Positions 1 through 5,368 are shown, counted from the stretch's first letter. The stretch is DNA of 6,681 nucleotides from Anaerotignum sp. (GCA_017560955.1 JAFZDV010000226.1:1-6681), one strand, 5' to 3'. A program made the numbers and translations. Notes: generated by a model not told the origin, from the letters alone.

Positions 1-1
1 A

Positions 2-373
2 ATCCAGGTTCTGGGCAAAAGCGATTTTGTGCTGACCATCTACAGAGGCATGATTCAGCCTTTTATCGGTTATGTACCTTATGAAGTATATCAGCAGGCA
101 AAACCTAATCCCGAAGAAGTAGAAGCAATGTTCACTGTTCCTCTGAAATTCTTTATGGAAACAGAACCCGACAGATACGATACAGTCTGGAAAGTAATTC
201 AGTCTGATGATTTCCCCTACGAACGCATCGAAGGCGGCAAAAATTATCCCTTCAGCAAAAACAGAACCACACAGCTGTTCTATGAATATGATGGTTATAC
301 TATCTGGGGCTTTACAGCACAAGTCATCCGCAATATCGTTGATATTCTGAAAGCAAAAGAAATCGAAAAATAA
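2..373 (+). CDS. Nudix hydrolase, CoA pyrophosphatase type (3' part, 5' end outside window)
   Basis: The reading frame is open from the first base, so this is the C-terminal 123 residues of a longer protein. The internal GTG at 29 has no ribosome binding site and is not the start. The visible part carries the pattern that follows the Nudix box in CoA pyrophosphatases (NudL/YeaB-like): PFIGYVP, then PNPEEVEAMFTVPLKFF with a conserved proline after it, a Y-[PF] stretch near the middle, and IWGFTAQVIRNIVDIL close to the end. The Nudix box itself (G-x5-E-x7-RE-x2-EE-x-G) must lie upstream of the window and cannot be checked. Family members cleave the pyrophosphate bond of CoA or related nucleotide derivatives in the cytoplasm. 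The family match rests on recognised pattern and order of motifs; the substrate is inferred. The gene ends in TAA directly before a strong terminator, so it is the last gene of its transcript. Confidence 0.82.
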   Translation: MQVLGKSDFVLTIYRGMIQPFIGYVPYEVYQQAKPNPEEVEAMFTVPLKFFMETEPDRYDTVWKVIQSDDFPYERIEGGKNYPFSKNRTTQLFYEYDGYTIWGFTAQVIRNIVDILKAKEIEK

Positions 374-380
374 AATCCAG

Positions 381-410
381 AATTCTCCTGCAAAACAGGA
401 GAATTTTTTT
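381..410 (+). terminator. Rho-independent terminator after the Nudix gene
   Basis: A perfect 10-bp stem (AATTCTCCTG at 381-390 with CAGGAGAATT at 396-405) closes a 5-base loop and runs into a run of T up to 410. It starts 7 bases after the Nudix stop codon and isolates the downstream sigma-factor gene from read-through. Confidence 0.93.
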
Positions 411-419
411 ATCTCAAAA

Positions 420-447
420 TTGACTTTTCCACATCTTTATTCGTATT
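420..447 (+). promoter_or_regulatory. Candidate promoter of the sigma/anti-sigma pair, possibly ECF-type
   Basis: Between the preceding terminator and the sigma-factor ribosome binding site lies TTGACTTTT (420-428) followed, 16 bases after the TTGACT hexamer, by CGTATT (442-447). An upstream TGAC/TGAA-like box plus a CGTA/CGTC downstream box about 16 bases away is the general layout of promoters read by ECF sigma factors, and such operons are often self-activated. The same TTGACT could instead be a sigma-A -35 box, but the only -10 near the right distance (TATTCA, 444-449) is poor. Transcription would start near 452, giving a very short leader. This is inferred from pattern only. Confidence 0.4.
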
Positions 448-470
448 CATAGTGAAAGGAGGAACAACCT

Positions 471-947
471 ATGCAAAATAAAACAGAAAAAATAGAATAT
501 CTTTTGCAGCAATATGGCAACAGTCTTTTTCGGTTCTGCCTCTTCACACTGAAAAACGAAACCGATGCGGAAGATGTCATACAGGAAACTTTCATAAGAT
601 ATTTGCAGAAAGCACCTGCTTTTGCAGATGCCAAACACGAAAAAGCGTGGCTTTTCAAAGTGGCATCCAACCTCTGTCTGGATCTTCTGCGTTACCAGAA
701 AAGACATCGTCAGGAAGAACTGGATGCAGCACAATATATGGCCACAGCGATAGAAAACACCGAAATACTGGAGGCATTGCTGGAACTTCCTGAAAAATTC
801 AGACTGGCACTCATCTTATACTATGTAGAAGGATATCGCATCCATGAAATTGCTGAAATCATTCAAAAATCCCCTTCTGCTGTCAAAATGCGCCTGCAAA
901 AAGGCAGAAGACTTCTGAAAAACGCCTATGGAAAGGAGGAATTGTAG
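471..947 (+). CDS. ECF-type RNA polymerase sigma factor (sigma-70 family)
   Basis: The 158-residue protein has the two-domain plan and length of extracytoplasmic-function sigma factors. Region 2 spans about residues 10-76, with the core-binding signature DAEDVIQETFIRYLQK (32-47) and the -10 recognition helix around AWLFKVASNLCLDLLR (59-74). Region 4 spans about 104-150, with LPEKFRLALILYY followed by a helix-turn-helix (HEIAEIIQKSPSAVKMRL, 125-142) that would read the -35 box. There is no region 1.1 or 3 and no extra C-terminal domain. The ATG at 471 sits 8 bases after a full AAAGGAGG (455-462), so the start is secure. The next gene starts one base after the stop and encodes a membrane protein, the standard layout for a sigma factor held inactive by its anti-sigma partner. 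The regulon and signal are unknown. Confidence 0.93.
   Translation: MQNKTEKIEYLLQQYGNSLFRFCLFTLKNETDAEDVIQETFIRYLQKAPAFADAKHEKAWLFKVASNLCLDLLRYQKRHRQEELDAAQYMATAIENTEILEALLELPEKFRLALILYYVEGYRIHEIAEIIQKSPSAVKMRLQKGRRLLKNAYGKEEL
932..939 (+). promoter_or_regulatory. Ribosome binding site that sets the anti-sigma start
   Basis: AAAGGAGG lies inside the last codons of the sigma-factor gene, 9 bases before the ATG at 949. An in-frame ATG at 928 lies upstream of this site, so it cannot be served by it. The site therefore points to 949 as the true start and suggests translational coupling of the two genes. Confidence 0.85.
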
Positions 948-948
948 C

Positions 949-1545
949 ATGGAAAACCTGAAAAATGCCATAGAAAAAATAGAAATGCCTGAAGATATGA
1001 AGGAACGCATCCAGAAAAACTGTCTTGATGCATTATCCCATGAAACGGAGGAATACCGAATGAAAACCAGAAAACCCTTGAAACGCACTTTTCTGATCGC
1101 CGCTGTATTGGTGCTTTGCCTGCCTTTCATCGGTATGGCTGTCAGCAACACAGGAAAATTCAAAGATGTGAAAACCTTTTTCGGTGCTGTGACTGGCACA
1201 GAATACGAAAATGCAACAGAAGAAATCACTGTATCTCTTTCTGCGGAAGAGAAAACCCTGTTCGTAGAAACGGCCTTTGTAAATCCGGATATTCCTCCAT
1301 ATAATGCCTGTGAAATGCTTTCCATCGGAGCATATCAGATCATGGATAAAACAGGAAATATCGTTATGGAAGGTGAAGAAACTTCTCCTGTTATGGTCGT
1401 AGATGGAAAAACCATCTTCGATTTATCCTTAAAAAATCTGGAAAAAGGAAACTATACCCTGAAAATCGATTCCTTTATCAACAGCAAAAAAGCCGATCAG
1501 CCTCTCCCCATCTACGGAAACTGGGAACTTGATTTTTCTCTGTAA
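949..1545 (+). CDS. Putative membrane-bound anti-sigma factor
   Basis: The 198-residue protein has about 46 charged cytoplasmic residues at the N terminus (including MPEDMKERIQKNC, 13-25), one hydrophobic segment (about 47-65, FLIAAVLVLCLPFIGMAV) preceded by Lys/Arg-rich sequence, and about 130 outside residues that look beta-rich and contain no further membrane segment. The C-terminal end carries KKADQPLPIYGNWELDF, which resembles a conserved ending I recall from clostridial proteins placed next to sigma genes. The N-terminal part should bind the sigma factor, and the outer part should sense or be cleaved in response to an envelope signal. No zinc-binding HxxxCxxC motif is present; the only N-terminal cysteine is Cys25. 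The gene begins one base after the sigma-factor stop and was probably made from the same transcript. The function is inferred from layout and topology; the outer domain has no function I can name with confidence. Confidence 0.75.
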   Translation: MENLKNAIEKIEMPEDMKERIQKNCLDALSHETEEYRMKTRKPLKRTFLIAAVLVLCLPFIGMAVSNTGKFKDVKTFFGAVTGTEYENATEEITVSLSAEEKTLFVETAFVNPDIPPYNACEMLSIGAYQIMDKTGNIVMEGEETSPVMVVDGKTIFDLSLKNLEKGNYTLKIDSFINSKKADQPLPIYGNWELDFSL

Positions 1546-1547
1546 AT

Positions 1548-1574
1548 AAAAAAAGAGCCTTTTGGCTCTTTTTT
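1548..1574. terminator. Bidirectional terminator between convergent genes
   Basis: GAGCC (1555-1559), a TTTT loop and GGCTC (1564-1568) are flanked by seven A on the left and six T on the right, so either strand gives a hairpin followed by a U-run. It serves the anti-sigma gene on the plus strand and rbgA on the minus strand. Its right T-run overlaps the rbgA stop codon (1573-1575). Confidence 0.92.
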
Positions 1575-2520
1575 ATTTTTTCTTTTTGTTGTATGCTCTT
1601 TTTCTTTCTTTATCCAGCAGTGCTTTTTCTGCTTCTCTTGCTGCTTTCTTTTCCAGCATATCATCGATATCTTCAGGCAGTTCCAGAGTGATCTTACCCA
1701 GTTTGCCGCCACGGAATTCATCCATCATGATCTTGCCTGTTCTTTCCAGATCGGGCTCATCGCCTTTTTTCTTGAAACCACGGGCAACGGCAATTTTCGC
1801 CAGAATTTCATGGGGTTCATCGATAGAATCAAATTCGATCTGATAACGTTTTTTGATACATTCAGGATCTCTTGCTACCATATGGTTGATGAATGCCAGT
1901 GCCATATTTTCAGGATCCAGGATATCATCATTGATGGCACCTGTGAATGCCAGTTTCAGACCAACCTGCTGATCTTCGAATTTAGGCCACAGGATACCGG
2001 GTGTATCCATCAGTTCGAAGTCTTTTTTCAGTTTGATCCACTGTTTGCCTCTTGTAACACCGGGTTTGTCCCCAGTTTTTGCTGTTACCTTACCTACATA
2101 TTTGTTGATAAATGTGGATTTACCTACATTGGGAATACCAACGATCATGCTGCGGATAGGCACATTGATACGGCCTCTTGCTTTCAGTTTTTCAATTTTT
2201 TCTTTCATCAGGTCTCTGGCTGTATCTGTGATTTCGCCAAAGCCATTGCCTTTCAGGGCATTGATACGAATTACACGGAAGCCCTGATTTTCAAAATATT
2301 CCTGCCAGATGGCTGTTGCTTTATCATCTGCCAGATCGCATTTATTGAGCAGCACGATACGGTGCTTATTTTTTGCGATCGTGTCCAGATCGGGGTTTTT
2401 GCTGCTGTAAGGGATACGTGCATCCACCAGCTCAATGACGATATCTACCAGAGAGATATTTTCTTCCATCATTCTGCGGGTCTTTGTCATATGCCCGGGA
2501 TACCACTGAATATTGTTCAT
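1573..2520 (-). CDS. rbgA: Ribosome biogenesis GTPase RbgA (YlqF)
   Basis: RbgA is a cytoplasmic GTPase needed for late assembly of the 50S ribosomal subunit. The 315-residue product shows the circularly permuted GTPase order typical of the YlqF/YawG group: G4 NKCD (59-62), G5-like NAL (87-89), G1 P-loop GIPNVGKST (128-136), G2 threonine in GVTRG (154-158) and G3 DTPG (172-175). The N-terminal IQWYPGHM holds His10, matching the catalytic histidine (His9) known from the Bacillus subtilis protein. The C-terminal part (about 200-290) fits the RNA-binding region, and the end is a very basic tail (KERKRAYNKKKK). It is somewhat longer than the roughly 280-residue B. subtilis protein, mostly in this tail. 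The ATG follows an AGAGAGGT site, and lepB ends 20 bases upstream, so the two are probably co-transcribed. Confidence 0.97.
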   Translation of the reverse strand: MNNIQWYPGHMTKTRRMMEENISLVDIVIELVDARIPYSSKNPDLDTIAKNKHRIVLLNKCDLADDKATAIWQEYFENQGFRVIRINALKGNGFGEITDTARDLMKEKIEKLKARGRINVPIRSMIVGIPNVGKSTFINKYVGKVTAKTGDKPGVTRGKQWIKLKKDFELMDTPGILWPKFEDQQVGLKLAFTGAINDDILDPENMALAFINHMVARDPECIKKRYQIEFDSIDEPHEILAKIAVARGFKKKGDEPDLERTGKIMMDEFRGGKLGKITLELPEDIDDMLEKKAAREAEKALLDKERKRAYNKKKK

Positions 2521-2540
2521 TATTTACCTCTCTTTCTGTC

Positions 2541-3146
2541 TCAATCGATCAGACCAAAATCACTGAAGGGATACAGACGCAGGACAACTTTACCCATCAG
2601 GTCATCCTTATGGATGGCACCAACAGATTCTCTGCGGCTGTCCAGACTTTCATTTCTGTTATCACCCATAACAAAATAACTGTTTTCAGGCACTTCAAAA
2701 GGATATTCGATATTACCATCTGTCATCATGGGTTCACCAAGGAAATCTTCCTCAATATATTCGCCATTCACATACAGATCATATACATCTTCATCATCGT
2801 CGTTTTCTACGATGTCGATTTCATCACCGGGCAGACCGATAACACGCTTGATGATATTTTCATAACCAGCGCCTTCATCCAGTTTGCAGATGACTACATC
2901 GCCATAATCAGGGGAACCAACAGATGTGCTCAGTTTATTGATAAACACAAAATCACCATGGTTGAAATTAGGTTCCATAGAGGAGCCTTTTACCAGCACT
3001 GTACCCATCACATTACGCAGAATCACCACCATCACCACCAGCAGGATCACCTGCATGAATACCGGCATGGGTTTCTTTTCTTTTTTCTTTTTATCAGTCA
3101 TTTCTTCTGTTACTTCTGTTGTCATTTCCAGTTCTTCATTTTCCAT
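2541..3146 (-). CDS. lepB: Signal peptidase I
   Basis: The enzyme removes signal peptides from exported proteins at the outer face of the cell membrane. The 201-residue protein has a charged N-terminal cytoplasmic stretch (acidic, then KKKKEKK at about 19-25), one membrane helix (about 29-49), and then the catalytic domain. GSSMEP (54-59) supplies the nucleophile Ser56; IIKRVIGLPGD (98-108) supplies the general base Lys100; and VMGDNRNESLDSR (159-171) is the conserved box E. A short acidic insert (VENDDDEDVYD, 113-123) separates the Lys box from the core strand region. A single membrane helix is the usual Gram-positive form. The ATG is 7 bases after a full AGGAGGT, so the start is firm. It follows rplS, after a hairpin terminator, and precedes rbgA by 20 bases. 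Confidence 0.97.
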   Translation of the reverse strand: MENEELEMTTEVTEEMTDKKKKEKKPMPVFMQVILLVVMVVILRNVMGTVLVKGSSMEPNFNHGDFVFINKLSTSVGSPDYGDVVICKLDEGAGYENIIKRVIGLPGDEIDIVENDDDEDVYDLYVNGEYIEEDFLGEPMMTDGNIEYPFEVPENSYFVMGDNRNESLDSRRESVGAIHKDDLMGKVVLRLYPFSDFGLID

Positions 3147-3185
3147 ATTTCAGACCTCCTTTTTCATACAAACTTCTTTCGTCAA

Positions 3186-3204
3186 AGGCGAAATACCTTC
3201 GCCT
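3186..3204 (-). repeat. Small hairpin in the lepB leader
   Basis: AGGCGAA (3186-3192) and TTCGCCT (3198-3204) form a perfect 7-bp stem with a 5-base loop, between the rplS terminator and the lepB ribosome binding site. It lacks a U-run long enough to be a second terminator. It may be a folded mRNA leader element or a short palindromic repeat; its role is unknown. Confidence 0.6.
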
Positions 3205-3210
3205 CTCACG

Positions 3211-3244
3211 AAAAAAGCCTCGATGAAACTCGTTCATCGAGACT
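3211..3244 (-). terminator. Hairpin terminator between rplS and lepB
   Basis: On the minus strand AGTCTCGATGAA and TTCATCGAGGCT pair over 12 positions (one G-U) around a 5-base loop, followed directly by six U. Additional imperfect pairing extends the palindrome to 3208-3255. It lies 22 bases after the rplS stop. It should end most rplS transcripts; any lepB-rbgA expression from the rplS promoter would need read-through. Confidence 0.83.
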
Positions 3245-3266
3245 GCTTTTCTCGTTTCAGTACTGA

Positions 3267-3611
3267 TTATTTCAGAACTTCTTTAACTTTAGCTGCTTTA
3301 CCAACTCTGTCTCTCAGATAGTTCAGTTTCGCACGTCTAACCAGACCGCGTCTAACAACTTCGATTCTATCGATTCTGGGAGAATGTACGGGCCATGTTC
3401 TTTCAACACCAACGCCGGAAGCGATTCTTCTTACTGTGAATGTTTCTCTCAGACCGCCGCCCTGTCTTTTCAGAACAACGCCTTCAAACATCTGCAGTCT
3501 TTCTCTGTTACCTTCTACTACTTTAGCGTATACTTTTACTGTATCGCCTACGTTAAAAGGTGTTACGTCGCTTTTCAGCTGTTCATTTTCCAGTTCTCTG
3601 ATGATATCCAT
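3267..3611 (-). CDS. rplS: 50S ribosomal protein L19
   Basis: L19 is a protein of the large ribosomal subunit located at the interface with the small subunit. The 114-residue product has the usual length (about 115) and clear family marks: [27 protein letters not shown] in the first half, [13 protein letters not shown] (67-79), and [19 protein letters not shown] (83-101). The start is ATG at 3611 because a full AAGGAGGA lies 8 bases upstream; a frame-open ATG at 3635 would place that site inside the gene and is rejected. The usual Phe in the ERxFP motif is Trp73 here, and Lys/Tyr positions in the RRGK..KLYY segment read Leu90 and Asn97, so this copy is slightly divergent. It has its own sigma-A promoter and leader, and is not preceded by trmD. 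Confidence 0.98.
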   Translation of the reverse strand: MDIIRELENEQLKSDVTPFNVGDTVKVYAKVVEGNRERLQMFEGVVLKRQGGGLRETFTVRRIASGVGVERTWPVHSPRIDRIEVVRRGLVRRAKLNYLRDRVGKAAKVKEVLK

Positions 3612-3618
3612 TGTTATA

Positions 3619-3626
3619 TCCTCCTT
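3619..3626 (-). promoter_or_regulatory. Ribosome binding site that sets the rplS start
   Basis: AAGGAGGA on the minus strand ends 7 to 8 bases before the ATG at 3611. It excludes the longer in-frame start at 3635, which lies upstream of it. Confidence 0.9.
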
Positions 3627-3635
3627 ATACACCAT

Positions 3636-3689
3636 AGACGTTCTTGCCGCACCCCCTTGGTGCTCGTATTGGACCGTCCGTAATCAACA
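3636..3689 (-). ncRNA. Structured 5' leader of rplS, possible L19 leader
   Basis: Transcription from the promoter just upstream would begin near 3689 and give a leader of about 78 bases before the ATG. Within it, GCACC and GGTGC (3649-3653 with 3659-3663) form a 5-bp hairpin, and GGACG (3675-3679) can pair with CGTCT (3636-3640) to enclose it, ending just before the ribosome binding site. Autoregulatory L19 leaders upstream of rplS are known in low-GC Gram-positive bacteria (Rfam family L19_leader). I can see pairing and position but cannot confirm membership in that family from the sequence alone. Confidence 0.5.
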
Positions 3690-3695
3690 TGAAAG

Positions 3696-3724
3696 ATTAT
3701 ACCACGCATCCTGGTGTATTGCAA
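3696..3724 (-). promoter_or_regulatory. Sigma-A promoter of rplS
   Basis: On the minus strand a -35 box TTGCAA (3719-3724) is followed by a 17-base spacer and a perfect -10 box TATAAT (3696-3701). The expected start of transcription is near 3689. It lies between the transporter stop (3765) and rplS, so rplS has its own promoter even though the transporter is transcribed in the same direction. Confidence 0.9.
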
Positions 3725-3764
3725 GGACTTTTTCGTGGAAAAATCAATGTTTTTCAAGGTTTTT

Positions 3765-4703
3765 TCAGTATAAAATGCCTGCGATCCATACACACAGAGG
3801 CATGGTCACCATAGAGATGAGCGTGGACCAGAGAACAATGTCCGAGGAAAGTTTTTCCCCATATCCATACTGTTCCACCATCATAGGCACAACGACTGCT
3901 GCAGGCAATGCCGCCGCCAGCAGAAATGCAGATTTTGCCATAGGGCCTGCAGGCACTACCATCATGATCAGGATCGCCAGCAGAGGCAGACCGATCATTT
4001 TCACAACACTGAGTTCAAAGGCTGTTTTTTCCTTCAGCAGGGACATGATACCGCTGCTGCCGGCCAGTGCCCCGATATAGATGAGCGAAAGGGGTGTTGC
4101 CAGGTCACCCACCTTTTTCAGGAATGTCAGTACCATTTCAGGAATATAGGCACTCGCGCCTGTTGCAGCCAGCAGGATACCGATAAAAACAGCCTGACAG
4201 TTCACATTTGTCAGAATCTTTTTCGCTGTTCTGGCTGCTCCGCCATTCCCTTTACCATTTACACTTTCGATGGTGCAGATTGCATAACTCCACAGATACA
4301 GATTCAGGGAAAGCACCCCTGCAGACATATACATGACCCCTGTTTCACCCAGAAAAATCGCCGCAACAGGCAGACCGATAAACCCTGTATTCATAGAGCC
4401 TGTGGTGATATCCAGCATGGGCATCAGTTTTTCCTCCAGACCTCTCTTTCTGCAGTAAAAACGCATCAGATAGCCAAATACAACCGCAAGAGCAAACTGT
4501 GCCGCAACAAAAAGGAAAAAGCCTTTCAGAATCGCACCTGTGATTTCAATATTGGCAATGGCCGTAATGATCATCGCAGGGATCATCACATGAACGACCA
4601 TACCACTCATATTCTTATTGGTTTCTCTGTTCAGCCACCCTTTTTTATTGCAGTAATACCCTACAAGGATCAGCGCAAACAGCAGAAAAAACTGTCCGTA
4701 CAT
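3765..4703 (-). CDS. AEC-family transporter (auxin efflux carrier superfamily)
   Basis: The 312-residue protein is almost entirely hydrophobic and fits the ten-helix plan of bacterial AEC permeases: five helices, a soluble loop, five more. Family marks are the proline-broken N-terminal helix around VHVMIPAMIITAI (37-49), GSMNTGFIGLPVAAIFLG (102-119), the loop around 144-166, LATPLSLIYIGALAG (201-215) and ALPAAVVVPMMVEQYG (265-280). Bacterial members move organic acids such as malate or malonate, or unknown metabolites; the substrate cannot be read from the sequence, and auxin export is not implied. The start is ATG at 4703, 7 bases after GGAGGAG (4711-4717). The frame stays open upstream to a TTG at 4766, but that stretch is a run of small palindromes encoding an unlikely basic peptide. 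No clear sigma-A promoter is visible upstream and no strong terminator follows. Confidence 0.93.
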   Translation of the reverse strand: MYGQFFLLFALILVGYYCNKKGWLNRETNKNMSGMVVHVMIPAMIITAIANIEITGAILKGFFLFVAAQFALAVVFGYLMRFYCRKRGLEEKLMPMLDITTGSMNTGFIGLPVAAIFLGETGVMYMSAGVLSLNLYLWSYAICTIESVNGKGNGGAARTAKKILTNVNCQAVFIGILLAATGASAYIPEMVLTFLKKVGDLATPLSLIYIGALAGSSGIMSLLKEKTAFELSVVKMIGLPLLAILIMMVVPAGPMAKSAFLLAAALPAAVVVPMMVEQYGYGEKLSSDIVLWSTLISMVTMPLCVWIAGILY

Positions 4704-4710
4704 AATAACT

Positions 4711-4717
4711 CTCCTCC
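4711..4717 (-). promoter_or_regulatory. Ribosome binding site that sets the transporter start
   Basis: GGAGGAG on the minus strand ends 7 bases before the ATG at 4703. It rules out the upstream extension of the frame into the palindrome region. Confidence 0.88.
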
Positions 4718-4730
4718 GAAAGCTCTTTTC

Positions 4731-4747
4731 GTAGGACTTCGTCCTAC
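4731..4747 (-). repeat. Small palindrome with GAA triloop
   Basis: GTAGGAC (4731-4737) and GTCCTAC (4741-4747) form a perfect 7-bp stem. On the minus (transcribed) strand the loop is GAA closed by a C-G pair, a C(GNA)G arrangement known to make unusually stable mini-hairpins. It lies 13 bases upstream of the transporter ribosome binding site. Function unknown. Confidence 0.65.
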
Positions 4748-4754
4748 TCAAACG

Positions 4755-4767
4755 TTTGCTCCGCAAA
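4755..4767 (-). repeat. Second small palindrome with GGA triloop
   Basis: TTTGC (4755-4759) and GCAAA (4763-4767) form a 5-bp stem; on the minus strand the loop is GGA, again closed by C-G. It sits 7 bases upstream of the first palindrome in transcription order. The shared loop type suggests the two belong to one element. Function unknown. Confidence 0.5.
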
Positions 4768-4775
4768 TCATTTCC

Positions 4776-4817
4776 AAAAAATTCAAGCAGAGAACTCTAT
4801 AAACAGGTTCTCTGCTT
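4776..4817 (-). terminator. Terminator after apt
   Basis: A perfect 11-bp stem (AAGCAGAGAAC with GTTCTCTGCTT, at 4785-4795 and 4807-4817) closes an 11-base loop; on the minus strand it is followed by GAA and six U. It starts 34 bases after the apt stop and should end the recJ-apt transcript before the transporter gene. The large loop and the three bases before the U-run make it slightly weaker than ideal. Confidence 0.78.
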
Positions 4818-4851
4818 TATTTTTAGGAAAACGACTTTCTCCGTTTATCGC

Positions 4852-5364
4852 TTAGTAATGAATTACAGAATCAACTTTATAACCAGGCAGTACTTTTCTG
4901 CCTTCCAGGAAGTCCAGTTCGATCAGGAACAGCAGTGCTGCTACTTCGCCGCCCATTTCTTCTACCATTTCTACGATGGCTTTTGCTGTACCGCCTGTTG
5001 CCATCAGGTCATCCACGATAACTACTTTCTGGCCGGGCTGGATGGCATCTTTGTGCATTTCGATCGTTGCTGTGCCATACTCCAGTGCATATTCCTTGCT
5101 TACTACTTCTGCAGGCAGTTTACCTGCTTTACGCACAGGCACAAAACCTTTACCCATGTTATATGCTACAGGCATACCGAAAATGAAACCTCTGGATTCA
5201 GGGCCCAGCACCAGATCGAAATCAACACCTTCCAGTTTCGCTGTCATCTGGTCGATGGCTTCTTTCATGCCTTCTGCATCTTTCAGCAGTGTTGTGATAT
5301 CACGGAACAGAACGCCTTCCTGAGGGAAGTCCTGAATATTTCTGATTTTATCTTTTAAGTCCAT
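4852..5364 (-). CDS. apt: Adenine phosphoribosyltransferase
   Basis: Apt salvages free adenine in the cytoplasm, joining it to PRPP to give AMP and pyrophosphate. The 170-residue protein has the same length as the Bacillus subtilis enzyme. Key parts are FRDIT (20-24) in the adenine-recognition region, GPESRGFIFG (54-63), VRKAGKLP (77-84) in the flexible loop, and the PRPP-binding motif VVIVDDLMATGGTAKA (114-129) with its paired Asp residues. The start is ATG at 5364, just after AAGGAGGA; a longer frame from TTG at 5385 overlaps recJ and this site and is rejected. It follows recJ with 10 bases between stop and start. The relA gene that often follows apt in Gram-positive bacteria is not here; a terminator and a transporter gene follow instead. 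Confidence 0.97.
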   Translation of the reverse strand: MDLKDKIRNIQDFPQEGVLFRDITTLLKDAEGMKEAIDQMTAKLEGVDFDLVLGPESRGFIFGMPVAYNMGKGFVPVRKAGKLPAEVVSKEYALEYGTATIEMHKDAIQPGQKVVIVDDLMATGGTAKAIVEMVEEMGGEVAALLFLIELDFLEGRKVLPGYKVDSVIHY

Positions 5365-5368
5365 AATG

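Noticed and set aside
928..948. Seven-residue N-terminal extension of the anti-sigma factor
   Set aside because: The ATG at 928 lies upstream of the AAAGGAGG at 932-939, which serves the ATG at 949.
1810..2679. Long open frame on the plus strand opposite rbgA and the end of lepB
   Set aside because: It lies antisense to two certain genes, has no ribosome binding site, and its product is Cys/Phe/His-rich with no recognisable pattern. It is a by-product of codon use on the coding strand.
3147..3185. Promoter for lepB built from TTGACG and TATGAA
   Set aside because: The boxes are 11 bases apart and transcription would start inside the ribosome binding site.
2484..3266. Plus-strand open frame opposite lepB with a His-rich run
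   Set aside because: It is antisense to lepB with its intact catalytic motifs. The His run comes from the reverse complement of codons for the hydrophobic VMVVIL membrane helix, so it is not a metal-binding protein.
3612..3635. Eight-residue N-terminal extension of L19
   Set aside because: It would contain the ribosome binding site, and the start at 3611 gives the normal family length.
3725..3764. Possible terminator after the transporter
   Set aside because: Only a 6-bp mostly A-T stem (GAAAAA with TTTTTC) can form, without a proper U-run, so I do not call a terminator here.
4704..4766. Twenty-one-residue extension of the transporter starting at TTG
   Set aside because: It translates the palindromes and the ribosome binding site and adds a basic stretch in front of the first membrane helix.
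4756..5358. Plus-strand open frame opposite apt
   Set aside because: Antisense to a complete apt, no ribosome binding site, composition typical of a shadow frame.
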